From Pratylenchus scribneri (Eukaryota; Nematoda; Chromadorea; Rhabditida; Pratylenchidae), in contig JAQSEB010000189.1 in NCBI GenBank assembly GCA_030063045.1, forward strand, positions 124,001 to 188,000: 64,000 nucleotides of DNA, in the 5' to 3' direction. How positions within the stretch are numbered: position 1 is the stretch's first letter; each line of letters begins with the position of its first letter. A model generated the notes under the pieces. The model saw only the letters and a program-made list of their open reading frames with translations, had not been told where the DNA came from and searched no databases. The position numbers and the translations under genes were made by a program. Below, piece after piece: positions 10,990 through 23,643 of this stretch.

Positions 10990-12630
10990 AATACTAATAA
11001 TATAGATTATCCGTAAAAATTTGAAATCGTGTACAAATATAAAAAAAATATTAAATTATAATAAAAAATCAATATATGACAGATTTTATTAAAAAATAAA
11101 TTTAGAAATTGTAAAAACCTTTATTAAAAATGTTTATAAATACCGATAAAATTGGTGAGAATTTTATATGAAATTATTGTAAATTTTCAACTAGATTTGA
11201 CTGTCATATTAAAAAATCAAACTGAATTCAGCAATTGTCAATTTCTTGGTAATTGACATATATTTTATTTTGTCTAATAAAAAAACATATAAAAATAAAT
11301 GATGCTATGAAATAAATTTTACATTATTCAATATGAAAAAATAAAAAAATAATTGATAAAATTAGGCATAAAAAGTGAAAAATCAATTTAATATTTTGAT
11401 AGAAAATTAAAGAAAAGATTGTATTCTGCACTGGAAAAATAAGGCTATTGACGGAAAACAAAATTCTTAAAATTAAAATTTATAGAAATTTGTGTTAATA
11501 ATATTATATAATTTTAAAAATCGATAAGATCAATCACCAAGGAAAAATATAAGTCTTATTACATTTTTAATTAAATTGAAAAATTTTTAATATTAAGAAA
11601 ATTTATATATTCAAAATAAATTTGAGAATTAATTTTATTATAAAATAAATAAATTTTTAATGATTTTTTAATTTATAGAAACAAGAAAAAAAGGCAAAAT
11701 TGGCTTAATTAAATAAAAAAAAATAAAAATTTTTTAAGAATTCATGGTTGACCAAGATTGTTTTCTGATTTTATTGATGGGGAAGGGGAATCCATTCATA
11801 GTAAATTATTTTTTGAACTAAAAACTCATTTTTCGATTAGTTTGAAAAAGAGAATAAAAAATTAAATAATTTAAAATTTAAAGAATGTGGATGAATAGAT
11901 AAATAAAAACAATCAATCAATTCATCGAAAGAATTTATTTTGCAATGGAGTAAAAAAGTCGGAAAAATTAATGCCAAAAAATAAAAACACTTGTCCATCT
12001 CACATGGGCTATGATGAGGTAAATTTTTAATATCGTAATCCAAAATTATTTTTTAAATATATTTAAAAGACGCATTAAAAATTGAAAAAAGAAGAAGTGG
12101 AAAATATATGTAATTGAAGAAATTAAAAATTTTCCCGGTTATTTGTGATTTTTTAAATGGCGAGAATATAAAAATAAAAAAAATTAATTAAAAGAAATTA
12201 ATTAAAACTAGGCGTTATGATAATTTTATTTATTTAAATTAAATTTAGTTATATACTGAGAAAAAATTTCAATTAAATTTTAAATAGTATCATCTCAATA
12301 ATTTTATACGTATTTAATTGATAAATTTTAAAAAGCTAACATATTTTATTTGAAAATAAAAATTAATATAAAATTAACATAATTTTAAATTAATTGGGAT
12401 TTAATTATAAATTTTAAAAATAAATAAATCAAGCAATTTATAAAATTACATGTTTGAGATTAAATTTTAAATTAATATCGATTTATTAAAACAATATTAA
12501 ATTATATTTATGAATTTATCTTAAGAAAGATCGCTTAATTATATTACTTATAAATAATTTATTAAATTTAATATAAAATATTATTAAAAATAAATTTTAA
12601 AGAAAATTATTAATATAATAAAATAAAACA
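10990..12630. other. AT-rich desert with one weak island
   Basis: Low-complexity A/T sequence. The island at about 11900-12020 has a minus-strand frame (NLPHHSPCEMDKCFYF) whose rest is low-complexity; too weak to call. Confidence 0.5.
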
Positions 12631-12638
12631 TATTCTTA

Positions 12639-12969
12639 TTGAAAAAAAAAAATAAAAAATTTTCTAATCTTATTAAAAAGAATTTTGAAAGGAATATTTT
12701 TTTATATAGAATATATAATCAAGAAAATTTTTATATTAATCTTTATGACCTTACTCGACTACTTAAAACGGAGGATGCACCAACATTGGACAAAGATGAA
12801 CCAGAAAAAAATCTCATTGAATTGGAAAGCAAAATCGATGAAGCTGCTAACAACCCAAAATATTAATGCCTCATTGACTACTTCGCTCCAAACAAAATTG
12901 CCCTTATTCAAATATTGCCTTTTGAGATGTCGGGAGGCAAAATTGTTCAATCCATTCAATCCTTGAAAA
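12639..12969 (+). pseudogene. Upstream part of a decayed Bel/Pao element (uncertain)
   Basis: Plus-strand frames at 12639-12866 and about 12867-12966 have balanced composition (for example KTEDAPTLDKDEPEKNLIEL) and run, with a stop and a frame change, into the protease-like region that follows. This position would hold the end of gag in a Bel/Pao element. No zinc knuckle is seen, so the assignment rests on position alone. Confidence 0.35.
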
Positions 12970-13506
12970 AAGGCAACTGGGACGGTTTTTATCGATCACG
13001 GAAGCCAAAAGAATATGATTAGCGAAAGAATGGCTGATCTTTTGGGATTGAAAAAAGAAGGAAGTAAAGAATTTAAGTTGAGGGGAATGGGATCGCCAAC
13101 GAAAGCAAATAAATATATAGCGGATTTGGTCAAAATTGGTATGGAAACCAAAGAGGATCCAATGGAAATGGTCCTAAACATTGTGCCAAATGGACATTTC
13201 CTTGCAATGATTACAGTGGCTGTTGATGATGAGGAAGCAGCCTTTTTGGACTGCAACCCATTGGAGGAAAAATAAAAAATTGAAGCGCCAGATGTTTTGA
13301 TTGGTGCAAAATATTATAATGAATTGGAATTGGAGAAAGTAAGAAATCTGCCAAGCGGATTTTGGCTCTTCCAATCCAATATTGGGCCAATGCTCGAAAG
13401 AGAGGGCAATTTGGGCAACATTATTGCTTTAGTCACCCAATTGCCATCTATGAATTCCACATTGATGGAAGAGGAAATTCGCTTTATGAGCGAGTGCACA
13501 GTATGA
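12967..13506 (+). pseudogene. Bel/Pao LTR retrotransposon protease region (DUF1758-like), broken
   Basis: The plus-strand frame reads TGTVFIDHGSQKNMISERMA, then GSPTKANKYIADLVKIGM and, after one in-frame TAA at 13273-13275, PDVLIGAKYYNELE and LPSGFWLFQSNIGPML. The order (hydrophobic strand plus D-x-G-S-Q, then I-S/T-E-R-x-A-x-x-L-G-L, then P-D-V-L-I-G-x-x-Y-Y, then L-P-S-G-x-x-L-x-x-S-x-x-G) is that of the DUF1758 retropepsin-like domain between gag and reverse transcriptase in Bel/Pao elements. The catalytic D-S/T-G is D-H-G here. The domain is nearly full length, but no RT, RNase H, integrase or LTRs follow; the frame ends at 13504-13506. A dead fragment, and evidence for animal DNA. Confidence 0.75.
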
Positions 13507-13509
13507 AAA

Positions 13510-14790
13510 AATGCGATTGCAGTCAATGAAATATATGTTTAACATTAAAAAAAATGGAAAATGAAATATATCGGGAAAAAATAAGGAAAAATAAAATATT
13601 TGAACTGAAATAAAATCATATTAAGAATTTGAAAATTAAAACAAATAATGAAAAAATATATTAATAATATATATAAAATGTCATTATTGAAAATTTATAT
13701 ATGACAATTTTAAATTAAAAATTTTCGTGAAAATTATAAAATAAAATGTATAAAAGAAATTCCCGATCACATCAAGCTTTCCTACCCCTTTTAAAATATT
13801 TTTAAAAATTTGATTTCGTTCTTACTCTATTCGATAAAATAAAGAAAGAAACAAAAAGAGGGACTTAATAGAATTTAATTTATTAACGAAAAATAATGAA
13901 AATAGAGAAAAACATAAAAATAATTTTAAAAATTTAATTATATAATTATTTATATAAATAAACATTATTCAGATTTAGAAAAATATATGACAAAATTTAT
14001 TACTATATATTTAACGATGATTTAATTAAATTAATTAAAAAAATATTTTCGAGTTTTACAAAATAATATTGACAGATAATAATAAAACAAAGAAAATAAT
14101 TTTATACATTAATTAAAAATCCCTATTCAAATGGATATATTTTGCTTTTAGTTATAGTATATCTATTAATTAATATAAGAAAAAAATTTCATGCAAAATT
14201 CTTTCAATCCGAGGCAATGAATTGCTTTATTCGATTCGTATAATTATAAATTTTTTGGACATAAATTAAATCTATATTCACAATCCATATGAAAATTATC
14301 ATTAATTAATTTGAACAAATTTTTCTCTTAGACTTTAATGATTTTATAAAGTGAAATAAAATAATAATAAATTTTAAAAAAATATATCCAAAAATTGTAT
14401 GCAATATTTGTTTGTAAACTAAATTTTTTTTAAATATTTTAATATATTATGCAAAATTTAAATAAAGACATTAATATCAATACTTTATAAATCTGAAAAA
14501 GTGTTAAAAACAAAATTAACGAGAATGGTCATTTAATAATGCGGAACGAGGAAAGTAAAATAAGTGAAAATTTATAATTAAATAATTTTTAAATTAATAA
14601 ATCATTATAAATATAACTTAAAAATATAAAAAAAAAATAAAAAATATTTGAAAATCATTTGAATGCAGAAGGAACCGAAGTTGCCGAGCTCTTTCAAATG
14701 CTCTAATGGAAGGGGAAATCCCCTAGCGGAATTAGAGGAAAATTCGCAACTCTTTTGTTTTAATAAAAACCGCATTATTACTGTACCGGA
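13510..14790. other. AT-rich desert, nothing seen
   Basis: Low-complexity A/T DNA with no sign of a continuing Bel/Pao polyprotein or LTR. Confidence 0.55.
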
Positions 14791-14797
14791 TCAATAA

Positions 14798-15080
14798 AGC
14801 CCTGGCTACAGTCGTTCGCGTTCGCGTCTGTGCCTGGAAAAGATAAGGGAAAATGAGAGGGCGAAATTTCGTTCGTGCTCGGCGTTCGGATTTGGTGGCT
14901 ACAGTCGTTCGCGCTCGCGTCTGGGCCTCGAGTCTGTGCTCGGCGTTCGTGCTCCGAGTCTGCGCTCGGGGATGGGAGGGTGGCTACAGTCGTTCGCGCA
15001 CGCGTCTGGTCACGTGTCTGAACTCGTGCCCAGACTAATTCAAAAATTTTGAATTCGTCTGTGCCCGGCGTTCGGGTTTT
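14798..15080 (+). repeat. Left terminal arm with three 12-mer repeats
   Basis: Contains TGGCTACAGTCG at 14803-14814, 14896-14907 and 14981-14992, each followed by ttcgcg. The spacing is 93 and 85 bp. This looks like a tandemly duplicated transposase-binding end. Confidence 0.75.
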
Positions 15081-16439
15081 TGCCCTAGTAGGCAATTTTA
15101 AAAATTTATATCTTGGCCCCCAATGCTTCAAAAAATCTGAAATTTTCAGAGAAGCTAAAAAACATATTCAGAAATCAACCATATTTTTTCAAAATTTTTT
15201 AACAATTTTTTGAAATGATGGAGATTATTATTTAAAAAAATTGCATAGATGCGCAATAAAAAATCACAATATTTGAAAAAAATTTATAGATAAATCCTAA
15301 AACTATCTGGAATTGATAAAGTGATTAATTTTTATTTAAAAAAATTTTTTGGATTTTTTAAAATTGTTTTCTGTTTGAAAAAAATAATTTTTAAAAATCA
15401 AGCACATCATCGTTATTTATTACTTTAAAAAATTTATAACTTTGAAATTTTAAAATAAAAAAATCTGAAATTTTTCCAGATAAATTTATCGATATATTAG
15501 AATATTTACAATTTTTTAGAAAAATTTTCCTAGCCCCCTAAAAAATTTCTGAGTGCTCAACAATTGGATAGATGAAATTGGGGCAGGCCATGCTCGCCAA
15601 AGCATAACTTATAAAACACTTAAAATTTTTTGAAATATATATTTTTGAATAATTAAGTATTGGCTTTCGAATGATATATAATTTTTATAAATTTGTTCGG
15701 CCTTTTCCGAAATAAGATTTCTTGCGCCCTGCTCGAGTTTTGGCCTTATTAAACAATTTTCAAAAATCTATAACTTACTTCCTATTGATCAAAAAATTCT
15801 AAATTTCCTATTTGATTAATCTTTCGATATATAAGAATATAAAGAACTTTTATAAATTTTTCCTATCTTCTAAAAAATTTTTATGACCTCAAAACTTTTT
15901 GGCAGATTCCATTTGTCTTGGTAATGTTCGAAGCACCATAATTTTTGGACCAGTGAATATTTTCAAAAAATCTTTTTATGATTTTGTAGAGCTAGATGCT
16001 GGCTCACAAATGTTTTATCCATTTAATATATTGGTTTAGCTTTTCCAGAAATATGGGTTTCGAAATAAGTATGAAACCATCTTTATTAATTTTTTACATT
16101 TTTAGCCATAACTTTTGTAAATTTAAGCCGATTCAATTGTTTTTTATATCTTTCAATAGATCTAGAAAAGCCCTTTCATAGAATATAAAATTCTTTAGAA
16201 AATTTTTAGAATTTTAAAATTTTTGACCCTATGGGATTTGAATAATTTCTACTATATTTTAAAATATATTTCCTTTGAAAAAAATTCGAGAAAATTTATT
16301 TAAAAAATTAGAAAGGAAGCTGGACATATTTTTAAGCTCTCCTCAAAATTTCAGAATTTTTGGTTGATTTTTAACCCTCAAAAAATTTTTAAAATTCCAA
16401 ATTATCATTTTCTCCCCTTTGAATTTTTCAATCCCAAAC

Positions 16440-16641
16440 GCCGAGCACAGACGACTGTAGCCACTCTCAGGCCCGAACGCGAACAAAAACTGCGGACTCC
16501 AAGCCCGAGCGCGGAACACAGACTCAAGCCCCAGACGCGAACGCGATCGACTGTAGCCACAAAAGAAATATGAGTTTGAACTCCAGCCCCGAGCGCGGAG
16601 CACAGACCCAGACCCGAACGCGAACGACTGTAGCCAGGGCT
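16440..16641 (-). repeat. Right terminal arm with three 12-mer repeats
   Basis: CGACTGTAGCCA at 16452-16463, 16548-16559 and 16625-16636, the complement of the left-arm motif, each preceded by cgcgaac or a close variant. Mirror image of the left arm. Confidence 0.75.
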
Positions 16642-16644
16642 TAA

Positions 16645-19600
16645 ATTTACTAAAATTGAATGAGTTATAGAAATCAAAAATAAAAAATATTTATAAATAA
16701 ATTTATTTTAAATGAATGGTAAAAATAAAAAGCCAATATGCCTACAGCTCGCCTCAATTAAGCTCAATTATAATTAAATAATTAAAATATCTAGGAATTA
16801 TTTTTTTTAAATAATTTTATCTTTGTCGTTTAATTTGAGAATCTATAAAATTATATTTTCATTTAATAAAAAAATAATAATTTAAAAAATATTCAAAATA
16901 AATATTATAGTAATATTTCAGAAAATTAAAATATTTAAACTTATATAAATGTAGATTAATGTTTAATAAAAAAAAAAATATATAAGTTTAAAATTTAAAT
17001 TTATAAATATAAATATTTAAGAATATATAATATATGATTCTAAAAGAAAAAGTAAGATGAAAGTGAAAGTGAAAAAGAAAGTGAATATAAATTATACAAT
17101 ATAAAAATCTAAAATGAATTAATCATGTATAGAATAAAATAATATTATAAATTAAATAAATTATGAAAAAAGTCTTTGCTATTAATTTACGAAATATTTG
17201 CTAAAATTATATAATGAAAAGGCAATAAAATTGCGTCCGAAAAAACGTTATACTATTTATAATTATTATATTTACAAATTGATAAAAATAAATTTAAAAA
17301 AAAATATATTCATCTAGAATTTTTTCAATAAATTTTAATTAAGTTAAAAAAAATGCAAAACAAATTTAAATCACTGGGAAAAAATCTTAATCATTAATTG
17401 ATTAAAAAATTGGAATAAAGTATTGATCAGTTAAATTATAATTTAAAAATTAATCCAACGTAATATATTTTATTTAAATCGAAATATAGTTGTCAGTATC
17501 ATATTAAAGCGTATTTTATTTTTTTTTTAAACAGTTTGATGAGAGAAAATAAAAAAATTATGTTTAAAATTACAAGAATTGGATATGACTTTTTCAGATT
17601 TTTGATCAAACGGATGAACTTTGAATTATCTTTAAATGAAATAATATTTCGTCAATGAAAATTTAATAAATTTTCCTAAATAATTAGCAAAAATCTAATC
17701 CAGAAATTGATTTAAATTTTCATAAAATTTTTCTATCTAAAATCAGATTAATTTCAGAACATAAATAAAATTACAATATTAAAACCTTAATTGAATTAAA
17801 AACAAAGGAAAAAATTAATTTTTTTCTATTTTGGCATATTACTCTGAGAAATTATTTAAGAAACCGAATGCAAAAAATTGACAAATTATTGATGAAATTA
17901 AAATTAAATCAATTAAATCGCCATATGGCATGTTTTATATATTAAATTTATTAAATAATTTAATAACCGAAGAGCAATTTTAAAAATAGCAGCTGTCAAT
18001 TTCAAATGTATCAATAATTCATATGAAATTTATTTAATGTTAAATAAATAATTTTATATTGTTATAAAATTAAATTCAGCTAAAATAAAAAAATCATTCA
18101 AAAAATAAAAATAATTTCACATATATCAAAATTTAAAAAAAAATTTAATTTGGAGATTAATAAAACTATTGAAGAACAAATAAAATATATACCTACTATT
18201 CATGATACTTAAGAATACTTATTGAACATATATTTACTTGAAGATATCAATTATGATTTTTTTATTAAAAAATTAAAAAAATATTTTGTAGTTTATAAAT
18301 TAAAAAATTAAAAGAATATTTTTGTTATATTTAAAATATATATTTATGATAGAATTTAATAATATTTATTGAAATATTATATGTAAAAATTTAGCGAAAA
18401 ATTATAAATGTGAATTTTTAAACTCGGATTTCCAATAAGGAAAAGAAGAATAAATATTCCTTTAATTTTAAAATTATCTAAACAATATCATTAAAAAATA
18501 TAATTTTCAGATAATTTGCCATTAAATATATATGATAAACTAATTGAAATAAGCAAAAATTAAAAACGAACAAATGAATCGCAACGCTTGTGGAACTGCA
18601 ACAGTGTCGTCTAAAAATTTAAAAAGTTACTTTTAAGACCGGTGCACTCTACTTTCAAAATATTATAAATTTTATCATTTTGTATAAAATTATATTATTC
18701 ATTTAAAATAAAAATATTCTCAATATTATATATGAAAATTATTATTGTATTATATAAAAATCATATTTGGTATTAAAATTCCCATTTATTTTTAAATAAA
18801 TTATAAAAACTTTTAAGCAAAATATTTTTAAAATAAATTTGTTTATTCATTTGAAAAAAAAGATAAATAAAAATAAAGATTTGGTCAAAATGTATAAATT
18901 TTTATATTGGAAAATGTCTCACAATTGAAGATGGAATAAGAGGGACAATCTGGAAAATCGCAAAAATAATCTAAAAATAAATACTACAAAATAGATCTTA
19001 ATTGAATAAAAAATTAAAATCATTACATTTTATTGAAATAATATTATTTTAAAAAAATAAATTTTAAAATTTAAGAGAAAATATGGATGCGCAATTCTAT
19101 TGAATTTTCTTCATTAATATAAAAATACAGAACAGCAAGTTAATTATATATTGGATGTATTAAAATTAGAATTTTAAAAAAAATGGAAATGAATAAAATT
19201 TTCAAATTGTTTAAAAAATAAAACATAAAAAAATGTGGGAAGTTTTTATAATATGATGATTTCTTAAGATTTAGAATAATACTTAATTATTTAAAAGAAA
19301 GATTTATGAATTTTAGAGAAAATTTTATCATTTTCTAAAAAATACAAAGAAAGGTATCGTAAAAATAATTTTGATAAATTATACATTCAATAAGAAATCA
19401 AACTTTATTACAAATATATCAATTAAATCCAAAATAGATAAAGAAAATAACATTAAAAACATATAAAAATTTTTTTGTCGAATGAAACTAATCACTTTTA
19501 GAATAAATGAAGAAAATACAAAATAAAAACAGATAAATTTATTATTTTTAAAGAATATAAAGAAAGAGGACTTTCTTTTATTCATCATTCAAAGCAATTT

Positions 19601-21690
19601 TATCATCAAATTTTTATAATTTTTAATCTACATTGACTTGGATGATAGAAATAAAATTAAACACATCCATTGGTAAATTTTAAAATTAAAATAATTAATA
19701 AAATATTAATTGCTTCAAACAACGATGGAATTTATTCGAATCAAGAACATCGTTTCGAAAAAGTCGAAGGTCGCTTCAAATGAATCAATCAATAGAAAAA
19801 TTAGGAAATAAATTAGAAAATGAGGAATAGTAAAAAAATGCTTATAAACAATTTGGATTTTTTAAATGAAATAATCGCTTTTTAAACTGAAAAAATAAAC
19901 AAATGAATAAAATATTTAATAGCTTGAATATTTCTTGAATGTGTTGGCTGAACAAATTTAAAAGAAAATTCGAGTTATAAATAAAATCGGAAAATAATTC
20001 TTTAAGGTAAATTAAATAAATAAAAATTATAAATATAAAAAAAATTGATGAAAAAATGAATTAATCCTTGAATTTACCAATTAATGATCATTGATTAACT
20101 CTACGAAAAAAGGCGCTGATTTGATCTTCCGTTTTGTACACATACATTTTTATTTATATATATTGTCAAATGAATTCATTTTTAGAAATAAAATAAAAAT
20201 AAAAAAAATAATTAAAATTATAATATTTACAAAATATATTAAAATATATACTGATTTCAATTTTTATTAGACAACATCAATATTTTTTTATACAGATTTT
20301 AAAAAATAGACAGATAGCACATAGTATATATGAGAATGAAAATAAAAATAGAATAATAAAAAAATGAAAATTTATGATTCTCTTACATTACTAAATATCA
20401 ATCGTTAAATGCATCTTATTTTAAATTATGCTATTTTCAAAATTTTATTGAAAATAATCTTAAGCAAATTCAATTTTTAAAAACAGAAAATTAAAAAAAA
20501 ATTTAAATTATAATGAAAGATAATAATGTTATAAGCTCTATTTAAATTGTATAAATTTGAAAAAAAGAAGCATTAAATTCAAAAGGAATTTAAATTTTTT
20601 ATTTTTGAATAAATAAAATATTATATTTTATTAAACTTCAAAAAAGAATTAAATTCTTAATGAAAATAATCCATAAAATTGCGGAAAATTTTCTAATATA
20701 TATTTACAAAAAATATTTTGATATCATTATTTTTTTTTTTTTTGATAAAAATTAAAGTTAATAAGAATAAAGATAATTTAAAAATACCATAAAAATCTTA
20801 AAATTAAAGAAACATTGAAATAAAAAGAATAAAATTATTTTCTTTCAACCTTTTTGATTGAAAATGATTATGAAAGCGTAATTTAGTTATCATTTTCTCT
20901 ATTTTTACTGACTAATCCAATGAATATATTGTATCCAATTGAGCATAATTCAGATTTTATTTAATTAAATCAATTCCTGAAAAAGTGAATATCGTTAATA
21001 TCCTCATGAGAGTGTTAAAATCGTGATGAAATTTATATGCGCATTCTATTGTTATAAAAAGAGATATATTTAGCCAAAAGAAAAATAAATTTAACAAAAA
21101 AATAAAAAATTATGTGATTAAGTGAATGATATTTAAATGTTTTATAGAAAAATCTATTTATTTATCTTAAAAATAATATTTAAAATCTATTGGTGCTATT
21201 AAATATTAAAAAATTTATTTTTAAATATTTTGATTGGAATTATATTTGAATAAAAAGTGCAAATTTTAAAATTTATATTACAAATATAAAGAAACATTTT
21301 CGACATGCAAAAATCGATGAAAGATTTTTCATTAATCTTTTTATATGTGATCATATTATTGTAAAAATTAATTTTGAAATAAAATTGAAATTTTTTAAAA
21401 AGATGAAAAAGAAAAATTGAAAATTTTAAAATATATCTTTCAAAAAATACTTATTTTAGCCCTATCATTTATTAATTATTTAATAAATTTTAAAAGATAT
21501 CATATATTCAATTGATTATTTATATGAAATTTTTTACGGAATTTTTTAATCATCAATAATTTAACAAAATAAATTTAATTTTATACAACTTAATTAAAAA
21601 ATTATTAAAAATTTTAAAATTTCTTTCAATTTAATTCAAAAAATAAATAAAAAATTTTTAATTTAAAACAATTCAAAAAAGGAGGAGTAT
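16645..21690. other. AT-rich desert, nothing seen
   Basis: A-biased low-complexity sequence. A run of T lies near 20730-20743. Short open frames here are A/T-only codons and not supported. Confidence 0.55.
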
Positions 21691-21695
21691 ACACA

Positions 21696-21773
21696 ATGCG
21701 AGAAATGCTTAACGCTATAAATGAGGCCCTAGAAGTAATTTTCGCTTATATTTTTGAGATAATGAACGAATAG
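21696..21773 (+). CDS. Possible 25-residue small ORF
   Basis: ATG to TAG with a balanced composition (MREMLNAINEALEVIFAYIF then EIMNE), which would form an amphipathic helix. It is preceded by ggaggagtatacaca. It is isolated in AT desert with no neighbour that explains it; it could be a fragment of an exon. No family recognised. Confidence 0.2.
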   Translation: MREMLNAINEALEVIFAYIFEIMNE

Positions 21774-22589
21774 AAAGAATGGCTTGATTTCAACTAAAGA
21801 ATTTTTGTAATAGAAAAATAAGATAATGATAATTTAATATCTTGAAATAATTATAATAAATTTATTTAATAAAGAAATATTAAAATTTAAGAATTTTTTA
21901 AAATATGAAATTATTACAACAGGGATAATTTTATTTTTTAAATGAAAATCATTATAACCTGTATTATATAAAAATAAATTTTTAATATTTTAATGGATTG
22001 ATAAAAAGAAATAGAAAATATAATTAAAAAAATAAAATTTAAGAAAATTTCTAAAATTTTTTTTATAAATATGTAATTATTCATTAAAAATTTATATATT
22101 TCTTTAAAAAATATTTTTGAAATCTTTTTTATTTTTCTGACAAAATAATCAATTTAAAATTTTTATTTTTTTTTTAAACTATGAGTTAAAATTTATTTAC
22201 TAGAAATACAGATCGCATCCGTTTAAAATAGAGTGCCAGAAAAAAGCAGTCTATAGCGATATTCTTTAATTTATACTAATAAAATTTATTAAATTAAAAA
22301 TGAATAAAATGAAAAAACAATTATTTCAGCAGAAAATTTAAATAATAAAAGAAGCAAAATTTTTAATTTATATTATAAAAAAAGATTTAAATTTAAGTTT
22401 CCTAAATCAAAATTATAATAATTAAAGTGCCATTATAATATTTTAAATTTATAATTAATGGATAAACATCCATGTCCACTTGCAACATTACATTGAATCT
22501 CTAAAAAAAGAATAATGTCTAATTAAATAATCAATATTAATAATAATTAATTAATAAGCAATTTCGAGAAGCCAAAAATAAAAATTACA

Positions 22590-23643
22590 ATAATATTATT
22601 ATTATAAGAATATAACAAGGATGGTCCAACCTTTGATTTCAATTAACTTTCTTCAAAATATCCCGTAGGCTGCAAATTTAGTCTCGATCGAACGCACTTC
22701 GGCCGTAGATTTCGGTAAAAATATTAAGAAGTTTCCAAATTCATTCCGCGCGGAGCTCCGCGCGGAAAACGGTTTTTTTGGTACCCATAGGGGGGACCCT
22801 TCTGTTTCCAAAAATTTTTTGTCTTATTTTTTCTTGAAATCGATTCAGGAATGGGTAATCGAGGTCGGCGAAGCCGAATATCGAAAAAAATTTCGGGGTT
22901 GACCAAGCGGTGCGCGAGTTACCGCGGTGCAAACCGCGGAGCGGAAAAATATTTTTTTCCAAATTTTGACTTATAAATAGTATTATATGGGGTAATCGAG
23001 GTCGACGAAGCCGAATATCAAGTTTATTTCATAATTGGCCAAGCGGTGCGCGGTATTAAGCCGGATAAAGGCGGATTAAGAAGGATTAAGGGTCAAAATG
23101 AAGGGATTAAGGTGGGAAAAGGGCCGGAGGCCCAAGTTAAGCGTGCCGAAGGCACGTGGGCCCGGCCGAAGGCCGGAAGATGTAAGGGATTAAGCCGGAT
23201 ATAGGGGGATTAAGGGGGATTAAGCCGGATTAAGAGTCAAAATGATCGGATTAAGGCGGGAAAAGGGGCCGAAGGCCACCCCTTGAGCCCCGAAGGGGCG
23301 AAGATGGAAATAGCAGGCTTGGGAGTGCATGGGATTAAGCCGGATAAAGGGGGATTAAGGAGGATAAAGGGGGATTAAGGGTAAAAATGATGGGATTAAG
23401 GTCGGAGAGGGGCCGAAGGCCCCCCTTGAGCCCCGAAGGGGCGAAAATGGAAATAGCAGGCTTGGGAGTGCGTGGGATTAAGCCTGTTAAAGGGGATTAA
23501 GGCGGAATAAGAGGGATAAAGGGGGATTAAGCCGGAAGCTATAAAATGACCCCAAAATCAATCTAGAGACAGTGAAATCCCGCAGGGATTCTAAAAATGA
23601 ATAAGCCCAAGTGATCTCAAGGCAAGAGAGCCCCGCAGGGGCT
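22590..23643 (+). repeat. Array unit 1
   Basis: The left-most copy. It begins in AT-rich DNA without a preceding gccccGCAggggc hairpin, so it marks the array edge. The palindrome is at 22745-22766, and the hairpin tcggcGAAgccga at 22865-22877. Closing hairpins at 23576-23590 and 23629-23643. Confidence 0.85.
22745..22766. repeat. Perfect 22-bp palindrome (first of six intact copies)
   Basis: Two tccgcgcgga halves meet in gagctc; all bases pair with the complement. Identical copies at 23795-23816, 25275-25296, 26331-26352, 27226-27247 and 28261-28282; a half copy is at 29625 in unit 7. Always followed by aaacggtttttttg. It could extrude as a cruciform or serve as a dimer-binding site. Confidence 0.9.

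Larger units (their letters stand above)
14798..16641. mobile_element. 1.84-kb foldback DNA element with arrayed terminal inverted repeats
   Basis: The ends are inverted: AGCCCTGGCTACAGTCG at 14798 and its complement ending at 16641, with homology continuing about 28 bp. The 12-mer TGGCTACAGTCG occurs three times at the left end (14803, 14896, 14981), and its complement occurs three times at the right end (16452, 16548, 16625). The arms are G+C-rich with ttcgcg and cgctcg motifs. TAA lies directly outside both ends (14795-14797 and 16642-16644), which would fit the 3-bp T-W-A target of PIF/Harbinger elements but is weak in AT-rich DNA. The AT-rich interior has no open frame; it seems built of several diverged modules of about 330 bp. 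Open frames in the arms on both strands are by-products. Confidence 0.75.

Noticed and set aside
14778..15131. 117-codon minus-strand protein and its plus-strand partner
   Set aside because: Both lie in the G+C-rich terminal arm of the foldback element and are low-complexity Arg/Thr/Ser products of the repeats.
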